Assembly: GCF_021474425.1 (NCBI RefSeq)
Contig: NZ_JAKEIP010000060.1
Coordinates: 1-37,471 of the forward strand
Direction: 5' to 3'
Length of the DNA stretch: 37,471 nucleotides
Source: Streptomyces muensis
GTDB taxonomy: Bacteria > Actinomycetota > Actinomycetes > Streptomycetales > Streptomycetaceae
Shown: positions 15,970-24,247 of the stretch, piece after piece
How the letters are laid out: every line of letters begins with the position of its first letter
Numbering within the stretch: position 1 is the first letter of the stretch
Made by a program: the position numbers and the translations under genes
The notes under the pieces: model-generated
Database searches by the model: none
The model's input: only the letters and a program-made list of their open reading frames with translations
Told to the model about the DNA's origin: nothing

Positions 15970-16802
15970 CAGCTCTTCACCGCCCCCGCGAGCATGCCGC
16001 CCGTGATCCGTCGTTGGATGACCGCGAACACCACCAGCGAGGGCAGCGTCGCGAGGAACGCGGCGGCGGCCAGCGGGCCGAGGTCCGCCACGCCCTCCGC
16101 GCCGATGAAGTGGGTGAGGACGACCGGCAGGGTCTGTTTCTCGGGCGTCTTCAGCAGGACGAGCGCGAAGAAGAACTCGTTCCAGGCCGTGACGAACGCG
16201 AACAGCGCCGTCGCCACGATGCCGGGCGCCAGCAGCGGCGCGGTGACCGAGACGAGGGTTCTGACGCGCCCGGCCCCGTCGACCGCCGCCGCCTCCTCCA
16301 ACTCGGGCGGCACCGCGCGGACGTACCCGACGAGCATCCACAGCGCGAACGGCAGCGCCCACACCACGTACACCATGATCAGCCCCGGCACCGAGTTGAT
16401 CAGCCGGAGGTTCTTCAGGACCAGGAACAGCGGGATGATCACCAGGACCAGCGGGAACGCCTGGCTGACCACGACCCAGCCGGTCGCCGCGCGTGCGAGC
16501 CGGGTGCGGTGGCGGGCCATGACGTAGGCCATCGGGGTGGCGAGGAGTACGGCGATCAGAGCGGCGCCGAGCGCGGCGATCAGGGAGTTGAGGGCGGCGT
16601 GCAGCAGGGGCTGTTCGTCGAAGGCCTGGCGGAAGTTGGCGAGGGTGGGGTCCTTCGGGATCCAGGTGGGGTGCAGGCTGCCCAGTTCGCGTGGCGGTTT
16701 GAAGGCGGTGGAGATCAGCCAGAGGAAGGGGAGGACGAGGAAGAGGAGGTAGGCGAGAAGGGCGGCGTACTGGCCGACGCGGCCCGCGGTGCTGGTCCTC
16801 AT
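15969..16802 (-). CDS. Sugar ABC transporter permease (MalG-like)
   Basis: A 277-residue inner-membrane subunit with six predicted helices, starting AALLAYLLFLVLPFLWLISTAFK as in the MalG/LacG group. The ATPase-contact EAA loop is ELEEAAAVDGAGRVRTLVSVTAPLLAPGI. It pairs with the MalF-like permease encoded upstream, whose stop overlaps this start by 4 bases (ATGA). No ATPase gene is in the operon. In Streptomyces such importers are usually energised by the shared ATPase MsiK encoded elsewhere, which is the likely case here. Confidence 0.9.
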   Translation of the reverse strand: MRTSTAGRVGQYAALLAYLLFLVLPFLWLISTAFKPPRELGSLHPTWIPKDPTLANFRQAFDEQPLLHAALNSLIAALGAALIAVLLATPMAYVMARHRTRLARAATGWVVVSQAFPLVLVIIPLFLVLKNLRLINSVPGLIMVYVVWALPFALWMLVGYVRAVPPELEEAAAVDGAGRVRTLVSVTAPLLAPGIVATALFAFVTAWNEFFFALVLLKTPEKQTLPVVLTHFIGAEGVADLGPLAAAAFLATLPSLVVFAVIQRRITGGMLAGAVKS

Positions 16803-17734
16803 GACCGGTCACCTCCCCTGAGCCGGCCGACGAGGAGGACGGCGAGGAGGATCGAGATCACCGCGACCATCACACATCCCATCGCCGCCGCGTAGCCGAA
16901 CTGCCCGTAGCGGAAGGCCTCTTCGTAGGCGAAGAGCATGGGCAGCCGGGTGCGGCCGCCGGGTCCGCCGCTGGTGAGCACGTAGACCAGGGCGAAGGAG
17001 TTGAAGTTCCAGATGAGGTTGAGCGCGGTGATGGAGAGGGCGACGGGCCTCAGGGCGGGCCAGGTGACCGTGCGGAAGCGGCGCCAGGCGCCGGCGCCGT
17101 CCACGGCCGCCGCCTCGTGCAGTTCGCGCGGGGTGTTCTGCAGACCGGCGAGCAGGGCGACGGTCGTGGTGGGCATCCCCGCCCAGATGCCGACCACGAT
17201 GACGGCGGGCAGGGCGGTGCCGAGCCCGCTGAGCCAGTCGCGGCCGTCGCCGAGGCCGAGGTCGCGGAGTGTCTCGTTGAGGATGCCCGCGTCGGGGTTG
17301 TAGACCAGCCGCCACATCACGCCGACGACGACCTCGGGCATGGCCCACGGGACGATCGCGAGGGCGCGGGCCAGCCAGCGCAGCCGCAGGTCCTGGTTGA
17401 GGAGCAGGGCGAGGCCGAGCGCCAGCAGGAACTGCGGCACGGTGACGCCGACGGCCCAGACCAGGCCGATCCGGAACGACTCCCAGAACAGCGTGTCGTG
17501 CAGCAGGTCCCGGAAGTTGAGACCGCCGATCCACTGGGTGGGCTGGGTGCGCCCGGACTGGGCGTCGGTGAAGGCCAGCAGGATGCCGTAGAGCAGCGGT
17601 CCCACGCTCAGGATCAGGATGGGGATCAGCGCGGGGAGGACGAGGAACCAGGCGCCGTGATCCGTGACGCGCCGCTGTTTCCCGTCGCCCCGCGTGCGTC
17701 TCACCGCCCTCTCCGCCTCGGTCACCGATGTCAC
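16799..17734 (-). CDS. Sugar ABC transporter permease (MalF-like)
   Basis: A 311-residue inner-membrane subunit. A basic cytoplasmic N-terminus is followed by WFLVLPALIPILILSVGPLLYGILLAFTDAQ and about five more helices. The EAA loop is ELHEAAAVDGAGAWRRFRTVTWPALRPV. It begins the importer operon (MalF-like, MalG-like, binding lipoprotein), which reads away from the divergent phosphotransferase gene 159 bases upstream. No LacI or other sugar regulator gene is adjacent, and I see no clear operator in the intergenic stretch. The substrate is undefined. Confidence 0.9.
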   Translation of the reverse strand: MTSVTEAERAVRRTRGDGKQRRVTDHGAWFLVLPALIPILILSVGPLLYGILLAFTDAQSGRTQPTQWIGGLNFRDLLHDTLFWESFRIGLVWAVGVTVPQFLLALGLALLLNQDLRLRWLARALAIVPWAMPEVVVGVMWRLVYNPDAGILNETLRDLGLGDGRDWLSGLGTALPAVIVVGIWAGMPTTTVALLAGLQNTPRELHEAAAVDGAGAWRRFRTVTWPALRPVALSITALNLIWNFNSFALVYVLTSGGPGGRTRLPMLFAYEEAFRYGQFGYAAAMGCVMVAVISILLAVLLVGRLRGGDRS

Positions 17735-17893
17735 GGAATCAGCCCCTTTGCACGGCTCGGGTGGGCCCCGTCATGGTCGTGAAGGCGCCGTACCCCGTCA
17801 AGACCGCGCGCACGCGGTCCGACCTGTGGAAATGCGAGACTGACCGGAATACATACCGAGCCGGACAGGCCGGGCCGGACACGGAGGCGGACG

Positions 17894-18757
17894 ATGGACG
17901 AGGCACGGGCGCGGGACGTACTGATCGCGGCGGGAGTACTGTCCGGCGCGGCGCGGGACGCGCGTCTGCTCGCCCTGGGCGAGAACGCGGTGTTCGCCGC
18001 CGGTGATCTGGTCGTCAAGGTGGGCCGCGACGCCGAACTCCTGGGCCGGGCCCGGCGCGAGCTGGACATCGCGGTGTGGCTGGCGGAGGCGGACGTTCCG
18101 GCGGTGCGGGCCGCCGAGACGAAGCCGCTGCTGGTGGAGGGGCACCCGGTGACCGTGTGGCACCGGCTGCCCGATCCGGTACGGCCCGCCGAGCCACGGG
18201 ATTTGGCCGAACTGCTACGGGTCGTGCACGCCCTGCCCACGCCCGACTTCGCGCTGCCGCGCCGTGAGTTGCTGGGCGGCGTGGAGCGTTGGCTGCGGCT
18301 GGCGGGGGACGCGATCGATCCGGCGGACGCGGCGTATCTGCGGGAGCGCCGGGACGGTTTCGCGGCGGCCGCGGCCGGCCTGACGCCTCATCTGCCGCCG
18401 GGTCCGATCCATGGGGACGCGCTGCCGCGCAATGTGCATGTCGGGCCGGACGGGCCGGTGCTGGTGGATCTGGAGACCTTCTCGGCCGATCTGCGCGAGC
18501 ACGACCTGGTGGTCATGGCGCTCTCCCGTGACCGGTACGGGTTGCCCGCGGCGGCCTACCGGTCGTTCGTCGAGGCGTACGGCTGGGATGTGCGGGAGTG
18601 GGAGGGGTGTTCCGTGTTGCGGGGAGCGCGCGAGACCGCGAGCTGCGCCTGGGTGGCGCAGCACGCGCCCAGCAATCCGAAGGCATTGGCCGAGTTCGGG
18701 CGGCGGGTGGCGTCGCTGCGGGAGGGGGACGAGACGGTGCGGTGGTACGCGTTCTGA
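17894..18757 (+). CDS. Aminoglycoside phosphotransferase (APH)/choline kinase family protein
   Basis: A 287-residue kinase-like protein. The nucleotide-binding lobe has LVVKVGRDAELLGRARRELDIAVWL. The catalytic loop is PIHGDALPRNVH (His173, Asp175, Asn180), and the Mg-binding Asp is in VLVDLETFS. These are the conserved Brenner and DxE-type motifs of the APH family. Substrates range from antibiotics to small metabolites; nothing here specifies one. GGAGG at 17883-17887 precedes ATG 17894. The gene is divergent from the sugar importer. Proximity to the erm locus is not evidence of drug resistance. Confidence 0.85.
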   Translation: MDEARARDVLIAAGVLSGAARDARLLALGENAVFAAGDLVVKVGRDAELLGRARRELDIAVWLAEADVPAVRAAETKPLLVEGHPVTVWHRLPDPVRPAEPRDLAELLRVVHALPTPDFALPRRELLGGVERWLRLAGDAIDPADAAYLRERRDGFAAAAAGLTPHLPPGPIHGDALPRNVHVGPDGPVLVDLETFSADLREHDLVVMALSRDRYGLPAAAYRSFVEAYGWDVREWEGCSVLRGARETASCAWVAQHAPSNPKALAEFGRRVASLREGDETVRWYAF

Positions 18758-18814
18758 GCGCGGGCTCTTCGACGCCGATCCCGACCGTCCGTGCGTGCGT
18801 GCGTGCGGTGGTGC

Positions 18815-19501
18815 CTAGGCGTCGTTCTTCCGGCGCACCATCTCGGCGATCCAGACGGGCGCGAACGGTGAGGTGCAGCCCGGGGACGTCGGGTAGTCCT
18901 TGAGTACCTCGAGGCGCTCACCGATGGCGAGGGCGCGGGTGCGGTGCTCGGCGTGCTCGATCCCGATCTGTGCCAGGCAGTGGTTCATGGCCCACTGGAG
19001 CCGGTCCGGGGCGTCCTTCATCTCCGCCTCGATGACGTCGAGCAGTCCGGGGAGATCGAGGCCCTCGGGCTTCTTCGCCACGCGTTCGGTGGTCAGCGCC
19101 CAGCCGGCACTCGCGACGACGGGATCGGAATCGGCGAACCAGGCCACGCGCAGCTCCTCGGCGTGCGGGCTCTTCTTCACCACGTAGTTCACGAGCCAGT
19201 CGTGCACCTTGGGGGTGCGCGCGTCGCGCACCATGGTGTCCAGCTCGTCGCGCTCGAACGCCTTCGGCCGGCAGATCAGCAGCGCCAGCAGTTTGGCCGC
19301 GGTGTCCTCGGTCGCCCAGAGCGAGCGCGCGAGTTCCTGGTGCGTCTTGAGCCGCTTCGCGAGCGCGCGCAGCTTGCTGAGGTTCACGCCGTGATCGTCG
19401 CCGTGCTTCTCGTTCACCGCGCGGATCTTCGGGTCGTCGAGCTCGGCCAGTTCGGCCAGCACCTCGGCGACCGTCGTCTCGGTCAGCGCCGTCTCGGCCA
19501 C
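18815..19501 (-). CDS. DNA alkylation repair protein, AlkD-like (HEAT-like repeats)
   Basis: A 228-residue all-helical protein resembling the AlkC/AlkD DNA alkylation repair superfamily, in which HEAT-like repeats wrap damaged DNA. Helical repeat units are visible: NLSKLRALAKRLKTHQELARSLWATEDTAAKLLALLICRP, HDWLVNYVVKKSP and DPVVASAGWALTTERV. The late segment DRLQWAMNHCLAQIGIEHAEHRTRAL is typical of Streptomyces members. The frame extends to GTG 19555, but GTG 19501 has AGGAGA a few bases upstream and is preferred. Glycosylase activity is not guaranteed, because I cannot align the AlkD catalytic Asp with confidence. Confidence 0.72.
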   Translation of the reverse strand: MAETALTETTVAEVLAELAELDDPKIRAVNEKHGDDHGVNLSKLRALAKRLKTHQELARSLWATEDTAAKLLALLICRPKAFERDELDTMVRDARTPKVHDWLVNYVVKKSPHAEELRVAWFADSDPVVASAGWALTTERVAKKPEGLDLPGLLDVIEAEMKDAPDRLQWAMNHCLAQIGIEHAEHRTRALAIGERLEVLKDYPTSPGCTSPFAPVWIAEMVRRKNDA

Positions 19502-19570
19502 GTCGGTCTCCTGTCCCTCATGTGCGGTGTTCAGCCTACGACGGAAAGCGGCCACCTCCTCGTGCGGTCC

Positions 19571-20479
19571 TCAGGGCGGCCCCGCGTTCTGGATGACGCG
19601 CGCGGTGTGACGCAGCTCGGTCAGGACGGTGCGGACCGCTGTGCGGGCCGTGCGCTCGGGACGGTAGAGCGCGTCGATGTGGCGCCTGGCCCGGACTCCG
19701 CTCAGTGGCTTCAGGACCAGCGCCGGATGCGGGCGCATCGTCCAGCGGGGGATCAGGGCGATCCCGCCCCCGGCCGCAACTGCCTCGGCCACCACCGCGA
19801 ACTCGTTGATGCGGTGGGCGAGGTGGGGGCGGCGGCCGGCCGCGGCGGCGATGGCCTCGATGACCGCCAGCACCGGGAAACCGTCGTGCGCCGCGATCCA
19901 TCGTTGGTCGGCGACGTCACGCGGGGTGACCCGGCGCTTGGCGGCCAGCGGATGGTCGACGGGCATGGCCACGTCGAGCGGCTCGCGCAGCAGTGTCGTC
20001 GTGGCCACCGTGTCCGGCCAGGGCGGGGCGTGGTCCAGCCGGTGACCGAGGACGATGTCGTACTCCCTGGTGAGACGGGGGAAGTCCTCCTGGGGTACGT
20101 CCTCGTCGGCGAGCCTCGGCACCGGCCGGCCCGGCGCGGCGAGTACGCGCAGCAGCAGTGGGAAGAACGCGGAGCCCGCGCTGTGGAACGCCGCCACCGA
20201 CACCTGCGCGTCCGGCCGCCCGAGGAACTCCTCGACGGTGTGCCGCGCCCGGGCGAGCGCCGTCTCCACCTCCACGGCCGCACCGGCCAGCGCCTGTCCG
20301 GCGTCGGTGAGCACCAGCCGACGGCCCTGCCGCTCGGTGAGCGGCACCGGGATCGCGCGCTGGAGCAGCCGTAGCTGCTGGGAGATCGCCGACGGCGTGA
20401 CCAGCAGCGCCTCGGCGACCGCCGTGACACTGCCCAGTTCGCCGAGCTCCCGCAGGATCCGCAGCTGCCGTTCGTCCAT
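19571..20479 (-). CDS. LysR family transcriptional regulator
   Basis: A 302-residue LysR-type regulator with an N-terminal winged HTH (residues 1-60: LRILRELGELGSVTAVAEALLVTPSAISQQLRLLQRAI). A two-lobed effector-binding domain follows, with RVTPRDVADQRWIAAHDGFPVL and FAVVAEAVAAGGGIALIPR. It is divergent from the EamA transporter gene. A symmetric site lies between them, so it probably controls that transporter and its own gene, which is the usual LysR layout. The effector is unknown. ATG 20479 is the natural start. Confidence 0.9.
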   Translation of the reverse strand: MDERQLRILRELGELGSVTAVAEALLVTPSAISQQLRLLQRAIPVPLTERQGRRLVLTDAGQALAGAAVEVETALARARHTVEEFLGRPDAQVSVAAFHSAGSAFFPLLLRVLAAPGRPVPRLADEDVPQEDFPRLTREYDIVLGHRLDHAPPWPDTVATTTLLREPLDVAMPVDHPLAAKRRVTPRDVADQRWIAAHDGFPVLAVIEAIAAAAGRRPHLAHRINEFAVVAEAVAAGGGIALIPRWTMRPHPALVLKPLSGVRARRHIDALYRPERTARTAVRTVLTELRHTARVIQNAGPP

Positions 20480-20501
20480 GGCCCCAGTCTAGGGACGATG
20501 T

Positions 20502-20536
20502 AGTGCCACTAAATGATCGTTTTAGAAGGTGGTACT
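20502..20536. promoter_or_regulatory. Candidate LysR operator between regulator and transporter genes
   Basis: AGTGCCAC (20502-20509) and GTGGTACT (20529-20536) form an outer inverted repeat with one mismatch. CTAAA (20509-20513) and TTTAG (20521-20525) form a perfect inner one. The site is AT-rich and sits in the 92-base divergent gap, as expected for a LysR binding site over both promoters. Confidence 0.5.
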
Positions 20537-20571
20537 GGGCTTCATGGTCCCCTCCGGTGCACCGTAGGCGG

Positions 20572-21546
20572 GTGTCCGACGTCCGCCGTACCGATGCGGT
20601 ACTCCTCCTTGTCGCGCTCGTCTGGGGTTCCAGCTATCTGTCCGCCCAGACGGCGACGGCCGCGCTGCCCGTCCTGCTGGTGCTGTTCGCCCGCTACTCC
20701 CTCTCCGCGCTCGCCTGTCTCGGTCTGGTCGCCTCCCGGCGGGGCGGGTCGCGCAGGTGGACGCGTGCCGAGCTGCGGGCCGGCGTGCCCCTGGGCCTGA
20801 CCCAGGCGGCGGTCCTGGTCGTGGAGACGTACGGCGTCGCCCACACCAGTGCCGCCAACGCCGGTCTCATCATCAGCCTGACCATCGTCCTCACCCCGCT
20901 TCTCGACCGCGGCGGCCACCGCGGCGCACTGCCCGCCTCGTTCTTCGCCGCGACCGGCGTCTGCGTCCTGGCCGTCGGCCTGCTGATGTCCGGCGACGGC
21001 TTCCACGCACCGCGCCTCGGCGATCTGCTGATGCTCGGCGCCGCGGTGATCCGGGCCGGGCATGTCGCACTGGTCGGCCGCTTCACCACCGGCCGCGCGA
21101 TCCGCCCGCTCCAGCTCACGACGGTGCAGACCCTCGTCGGCACGGCCCTGTTCCTGCCGGTCGCCGCCCTCGACCTGCCGACGCTGGTCCGCGCGGCCCC
21201 GGCGACCTGGGCGCAACTGGTCTATCTCGCCCTGTTCTGCAGTGTGTTCGCCTTCCTGGCCCAGACCTGGGCGGTGCAGCGCACCTCCGCGAGCCGGGCC
21301 AGTCTGCTGCTGGGCACCGAGCCGGTATGGGCCGTCGCGGTCGGCGTAGCCCTCGGCGGCGACCACCTCACCGCGCTGACCGGCCTCGGAGCGGCTCTGA
21401 TGGTCGCCGGTACGTACTGGGGGCAGGCGGTGGAACGGGCGCACCGCGCCGCACCGGGGTCCCGGCTCCCCTCACACCAAGCCCTCGACACAGACGATCC
21501 CAAGGACACCGCATGCCAGAGCACACCGACACCTACGAGCACCTGA
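20572..21546 (+). CDS. EamA/DMT family transporter
   Basis: A 324-residue membrane protein with two EamA repeats of five helices each: LLLVALVWGSSYLSAQ ... AGLIISLTIVLTPLL, then GDLLMLGAAVIRAGHVALVGRF ... ASLLLGTEPVWAVAVGVALGG. The family exports amino acids or other metabolites. A hydrophilic tail of about 35 residues follows the last helix. GTG 20572 begins the conserved part; the frame is open to GTG 20503, but that extension covers the LysR operator. The gene overlaps the next gene (YbaK-type) by 34 bases. With the divergent LysR gene it looks like a regulated efflux unit. Confidence 0.86.
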   Translation: MSDVRRTDAVLLLVALVWGSSYLSAQTATAALPVLLVLFARYSLSALACLGLVASRRGGSRRWTRAELRAGVPLGLTQAAVLVVETYGVAHTSAANAGLIISLTIVLTPLLDRGGHRGALPASFFAATGVCVLAVGLLMSGDGFHAPRLGDLLMLGAAVIRAGHVALVGRFTTGRAIRPLQLTTVQTLVGTALFLPVAALDLPTLVRAAPATWAQLVYLALFCSVFAFLAQTWAVQRTSASRASLLLGTEPVWAVAVGVALGGDHLTALTGLGAALMVAGTYWGQAVERAHRAAPGSRLPSHQALDTDDPKDTACQSTPTPTST

Positions 21547-22013
21547 TCTCCCTGCTCGACTCCTCCTCCGTCGACCACCGCCTCATCGACCACGAGCCCG
21601 AAGGCGCCACCGAGGCCGTCTGTGCGCTGCGCGGCCACCCGGCCTCCGAGGCCGCGAAGTGCATCGTGCTGCGGGTCAAGGTGGACCGGCGCACGACACG
21701 TCACGTCCTCGCGGTCGTCCCCGGGGACCGGCGAGTGGACCTGGACGCGGTCCGGGCGCTGTTCGCCGCGCGCTACGTCGGCTTCAGCGATGCGCAGACC
21801 GCCGAGCGGCTGGCCCGTGCGGTCCCCGGCACCGTCCTGCCGTTCAGCTTCGACCCCGACCTCGAACTGGTCGCCGACCCGGACGTCGTGGCCCAGCCGA
21901 AGCTGTACTTCAACGCGGCCCGGCTCGACCGCTCGCTGCTCATCTCGGGTGCCGACTACGAGCGGCTGGCCAAGCCCCGCGTCGAGCGCATCGCGACACC
22001 GGCGTCGGTGTGA
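21513..22013 (+). CDS. YbaK/ProX-type aminoacyl-tRNA deacylase
   Basis: A 166-residue single-domain protein of the YbaK/ProX editing family, which hydrolyses mischarged aminoacyl-tRNA in trans. The conserved Lys region is ASEAAKCIVLRVK. Family segments VVPGDRRVDLDAVR, GTVLPFSF and KLYFNAARLDRSLLIS are visible. AAGGA (21502-21506) precedes ATG 21513, which lies inside the 3' end of the EamA gene in another frame, so translation is probably coupled. The link between an amino-acid-type exporter and an editing enzyme may be functional, but this is inference. Ends at a hairpin shared with the convergent exonuclease gene. Confidence 0.85.
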   Translation: MPEHTDTYEHLISLLDSSSVDHRLIDHEPEGATEAVCALRGHPASEAAKCIVLRVKVDRRTTRHVLAVVPGDRRVDLDAVRALFAARYVGFSDAQTAERLARAVPGTVLPFSFDPDLELVADPDVVAQPKLYFNAARLDRSLLISGADYERLAKPRVERIATPASV

Positions 22014-22032
22014 CGGCCCGGCGATAGGGCCG
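22014..22032. terminator. Short hairpin between convergent genes
   Basis: CGGCCC (22014-22019) and GGGCCG (22027-22032) pair perfectly around a 7-base loop directly after the YbaK stop, before the end of the convergent exonuclease gene. It is a plausible bidirectional terminator without a U-tract. Confidence 0.5.
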
Positions 22033-22053
22033 GTCCTGCGCGCCCGTCGCTCC

Positions 22054-22791
22054 TCAGACCGACTCGCCCGCCACCGTCTCTTCCGCCGGCTCCCTCAGCG
22101 GCCACGTGCCGTCGACCACCGCGGTCGGGTCGCCCTTGCGGCGCAGGAAGTTCTGGAAGTCCGCCGCCCACTCGGCGTACCACTCGATCTGGCGGCGGTG
22201 CAGCTCCGCCGGGCCGAGGGCCGCGATCTTGGGGTGGCGGTCGCCTATCGCACCGGCCAGCCGGGCCGCGGCGAGCGCGTCGGCGGAGGCGTCGTGGGCG
22301 GCGTCGAGGGCGATGCCGTACTCCCGGCAGACCGCTTCGAGGTTGCGCTTGCCGCGGCGGTAGCGGTCGGCCCAGCGGTCGATGGTGTACGGGTCGATGA
22401 CGGGGGCGGGGTCCAGGCCGCCCAGCCGGTCGCGCAGGGACGGCAGTCCGTACCGCCGCAGTTCGGCGGAGAGCAGGCTCAGGTCGAAGGCCGCGTTGTA
22501 GGCGACGACCGGTACGCCCGTCTTCCAGTAGGTGACGAGGACGTCGGCGACGGCGTCGGCCACCTGGTCGGCGGGGCGGCCCTCGGCGGCCGCGCGCTCG
22601 TTGCTGATGCCGTGGACCGCGACCGCGTCGGCCGGGATCTCGACGCCCGGATCGGCCAGCCACTCCTTGTGCCCTATGGGCTGCCCGCCCCTGACCTCGA
22701 TCACGGCGGCGGTGACGATGCGCGCCTCGCGCGGATCGGTCCCGGTCGTCTCCAGGTCGAAGCCGATCAGCAGCTCACGGTGCCAGCCCAT
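22054..22791 (-). CDS. DEDDh 3'-5' exonuclease (DnaQ/Pol III epsilon-like)
   Basis: A 245-residue exonuclease of the DnaQ superfamily. Exo I is LIGFDLETTG (Asp12, Glu14), Exo II is VVAYNAAFDLSLL and Exo III is AAHDASADALAA, giving the four acidic residues and the His of the DEDDh type. A C-terminal extension (PAELHRRQIEWYAEWAADFQNFLRRKG) is typical of the actinobacterial stand-alone version. Roles include DNA repair or RNA/DNA trimming; it lacks polymerase regions. ATG 22791 has GGGGGA upstream. It lies 115 bases from the end of the HEPN gene on the same strand. Confidence 0.9.
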   Translation of the reverse strand: MGWHRELLIGFDLETTGTDPREARIVTAAVIEVRGGQPIGHKEWLADPGVEIPADAVAVHGISNERAAAEGRPADQVADAVADVLVTYWKTGVPVVAYNAAFDLSLLSAELRRYGLPSLRDRLGGLDPAPVIDPYTIDRWADRYRRGKRNLEAVCREYGIALDAAHDASADALAAARLAGAIGDRHPKIAALGPAELHRRQIEWYAEWAADFQNFLRRKGDPTAVVDGTWPLREPAEETVAGESV

Positions 22792-22906
22792 GGGCGGTCC
22801 CCCTTCTTGGTGGTGCGTTCCCCCAGTGGTCTCCACCTTCCCATGGGCCACTGACAATCAGAGGACCGCGTTCCGCTCAGCCCCACCGGACGGTTCAGGA
22901 CACGGG

Positions 22907-24145
22907 TCAGGACACAGGTCGCGAATCCGCCCACATGAGCTCGAACTCCTCGCGATACGTAGGGAAAAGGCCACCTTCGTCCATCTCGTCCGACTTGAGT
23001 ACCCGGCTGCCGTTGCGCAGCACCAGGACCGGCGCCTCCAGCCCGCGCATCCGGCGCAGATAGGTCTGCACGACCGCGATGCCGTCGGAGCCGTCGCCGT
23101 CCACGAGGTAGGCGGTGAAGCGGGGCGTCTCGTCGAAGACCTGGATCTCGAAGGCGCCCGGGTCCCGCAGCCGGGAGCGGACCCGGCGCATGTGCAGGAT
23201 GTTCATCTCGACGGCGCGGCTCAGCTCGCCGCGCTTGATGCCGAGTTCGCGTTCGCGCCGCTTGACCGCGCTGGAGGCCGGGTTCAGGAACAGCAGCCGC
23301 ACCCGGCAGCCGGACTCCGCGAGCCGCACCAGCCGGCGCCCGGAGAAGTTCTGCACGAGCAGGTTGAGGCCGATGCCGATGGCGTCGAGCCGGCGGGCGC
23401 CGCCGAAGATGTCCTCGGCCGGGAACTGGCGCAGCAGCCGCACCCGGTCGGGGTGCACGGCGACCACGTCGGCGTACCGGTCGCCGACCAGGTCCTCGAC
23501 GGCGTCGATGGGCAGCCGGCGCGCGGAGGGCACGTCGCCACCCGTGCCGAGGATCTCCAGCAGCCGCGCCGAGGCCCGTTCGGCCTGGTTGAGGACCGCC
23601 TCGGACAGGGCGCGGTTGCGGGAGACGACGTTCCGGGTCACTTCGAGCTCGTCCAGGGCGAGTTCGACGTCGCGGCGGTCGTCGACGTACGGCTCGAAGC
23701 ACGGCCAGTGCTGCACCATCAGCTCGCGCAGCTGGGGCAGGGTGAGGAAGCTGAGGACGTTGTCGTCGGCCGGGTCCAGCAGGTAGCCCTTGCGGCGGCT
23801 GACCTCGCGCACGGCGACCGCGCGCTGCACCCACTCCTGGCCGGCCGGTCCGGCGGCGGCCACCACCCAGTCCTCGCCGTGGACGGGTTCGTAGATGGGG
23901 CGCACGACGGCGGCCACGACCGCACGCAGCCGCTGTTCGACGAGGTTCAGCCAGATGTAGGCCCGGCCGGCTCGCTGGGCGCGGGTGCGCACCTCGAGCC
24001 AGGCCTCGGTGTCCCAGTCCAGCTCCGGGCCGATGGAGCTGGTCTCCATCGGCCGGGCCAGGGACACCGTGCCGGGCGGGACGTCTGCGGAGTTCCCCTC
24101 GTGACCCTCGTCACCAGGGGGCAACTCCAGCCCTCCCGAGCCCAC
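22907..24145 (-). CDS. SAV2148-type HEPN domain protein with C-terminal PLD-like domain
   Basis: A 412-residue protein strongly conserved, as I recall it, among streptomycetes. The helical N-terminal half carries VLSFLTLPQLRELMVQHW, whose R-x5-H (about Arg140 and His146) fits the Rx4-6H motif of HEPN ribonucleases. The surrounding pattern resembles Swt1-type HEPN domains. The C-terminal half (about 245-400) has GCRVRLLFLNP, a basic stretch, FEIQVFDETPRFTAYLVD and GIAVVQTYLRRMRGLEAPVLVLRNG. This is like the PLD-like/DUF5919 domains attached to regulators, without an intact HKD motif. GTG 24145 has GGAAGG upstream; ATG 24175 and TTG 24193 are alternatives. Function is unknown; RNA cleavage is inferred from the motif. 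Confidence 0.78.
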   Translation of the reverse strand: MGSGGLELPPGDEGHEGNSADVPPGTVSLARPMETSSIGPELDWDTEAWLEVRTRAQRAGRAYIWLNLVEQRLRAVVAAVVRPIYEPVHGEDWVVAAAGPAGQEWVQRAVAVREVSRRKGYLLDPADDNVLSFLTLPQLRELMVQHWPCFEPYVDDRRDVELALDELEVTRNVVSRNRALSEAVLNQAERASARLLEILGTGGDVPSARRLPIDAVEDLVGDRYADVVAVHPDRVRLLRQFPAEDIFGGARRLDAIGIGLNLLVQNFSGRRLVRLAESGCRVRLLFLNPASSAVKRRERELGIKRGELSRAVEMNILHMRRVRSRLRDPGAFEIQVFDETPRFTAYLVDGDGSDGIAVVQTYLRRMRGLEAPVLVLRNGSRVLKSDEMDEGGLFPTYREEFELMWADSRPVS

Positions 24146-24247
24146 CCGCGCACCGCCTTCCGCTCCCCCGAGCATCCCCGTCCCAACGATCAAGGAAGGG
24201 TACTCCGGGAGCGGTGGGCGGTGCAGCCGGATGGACAGGGTCGTTTC

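Noticed and set aside
14683..16812. 709-codon frame extending the sugar-binding lipoprotein upstream
   Set aside because: The lipoprotein signal begins at ATG 15969, and the upstream part is a shadow of the permease gene in another frame.
12320..17734. Possible macrolide biosynthetic cluster around erm and mgt
   Set aside because: No polyketide synthase, tailoring or sugar-synthesis genes are present. The pair fits a stand-alone resistance locus.
18791..18807. GTGC repeated four times between convergent genes
   Set aside because: Too short and common in GC-rich DNA; no sign of phase variation since it lies outside coding sequence.
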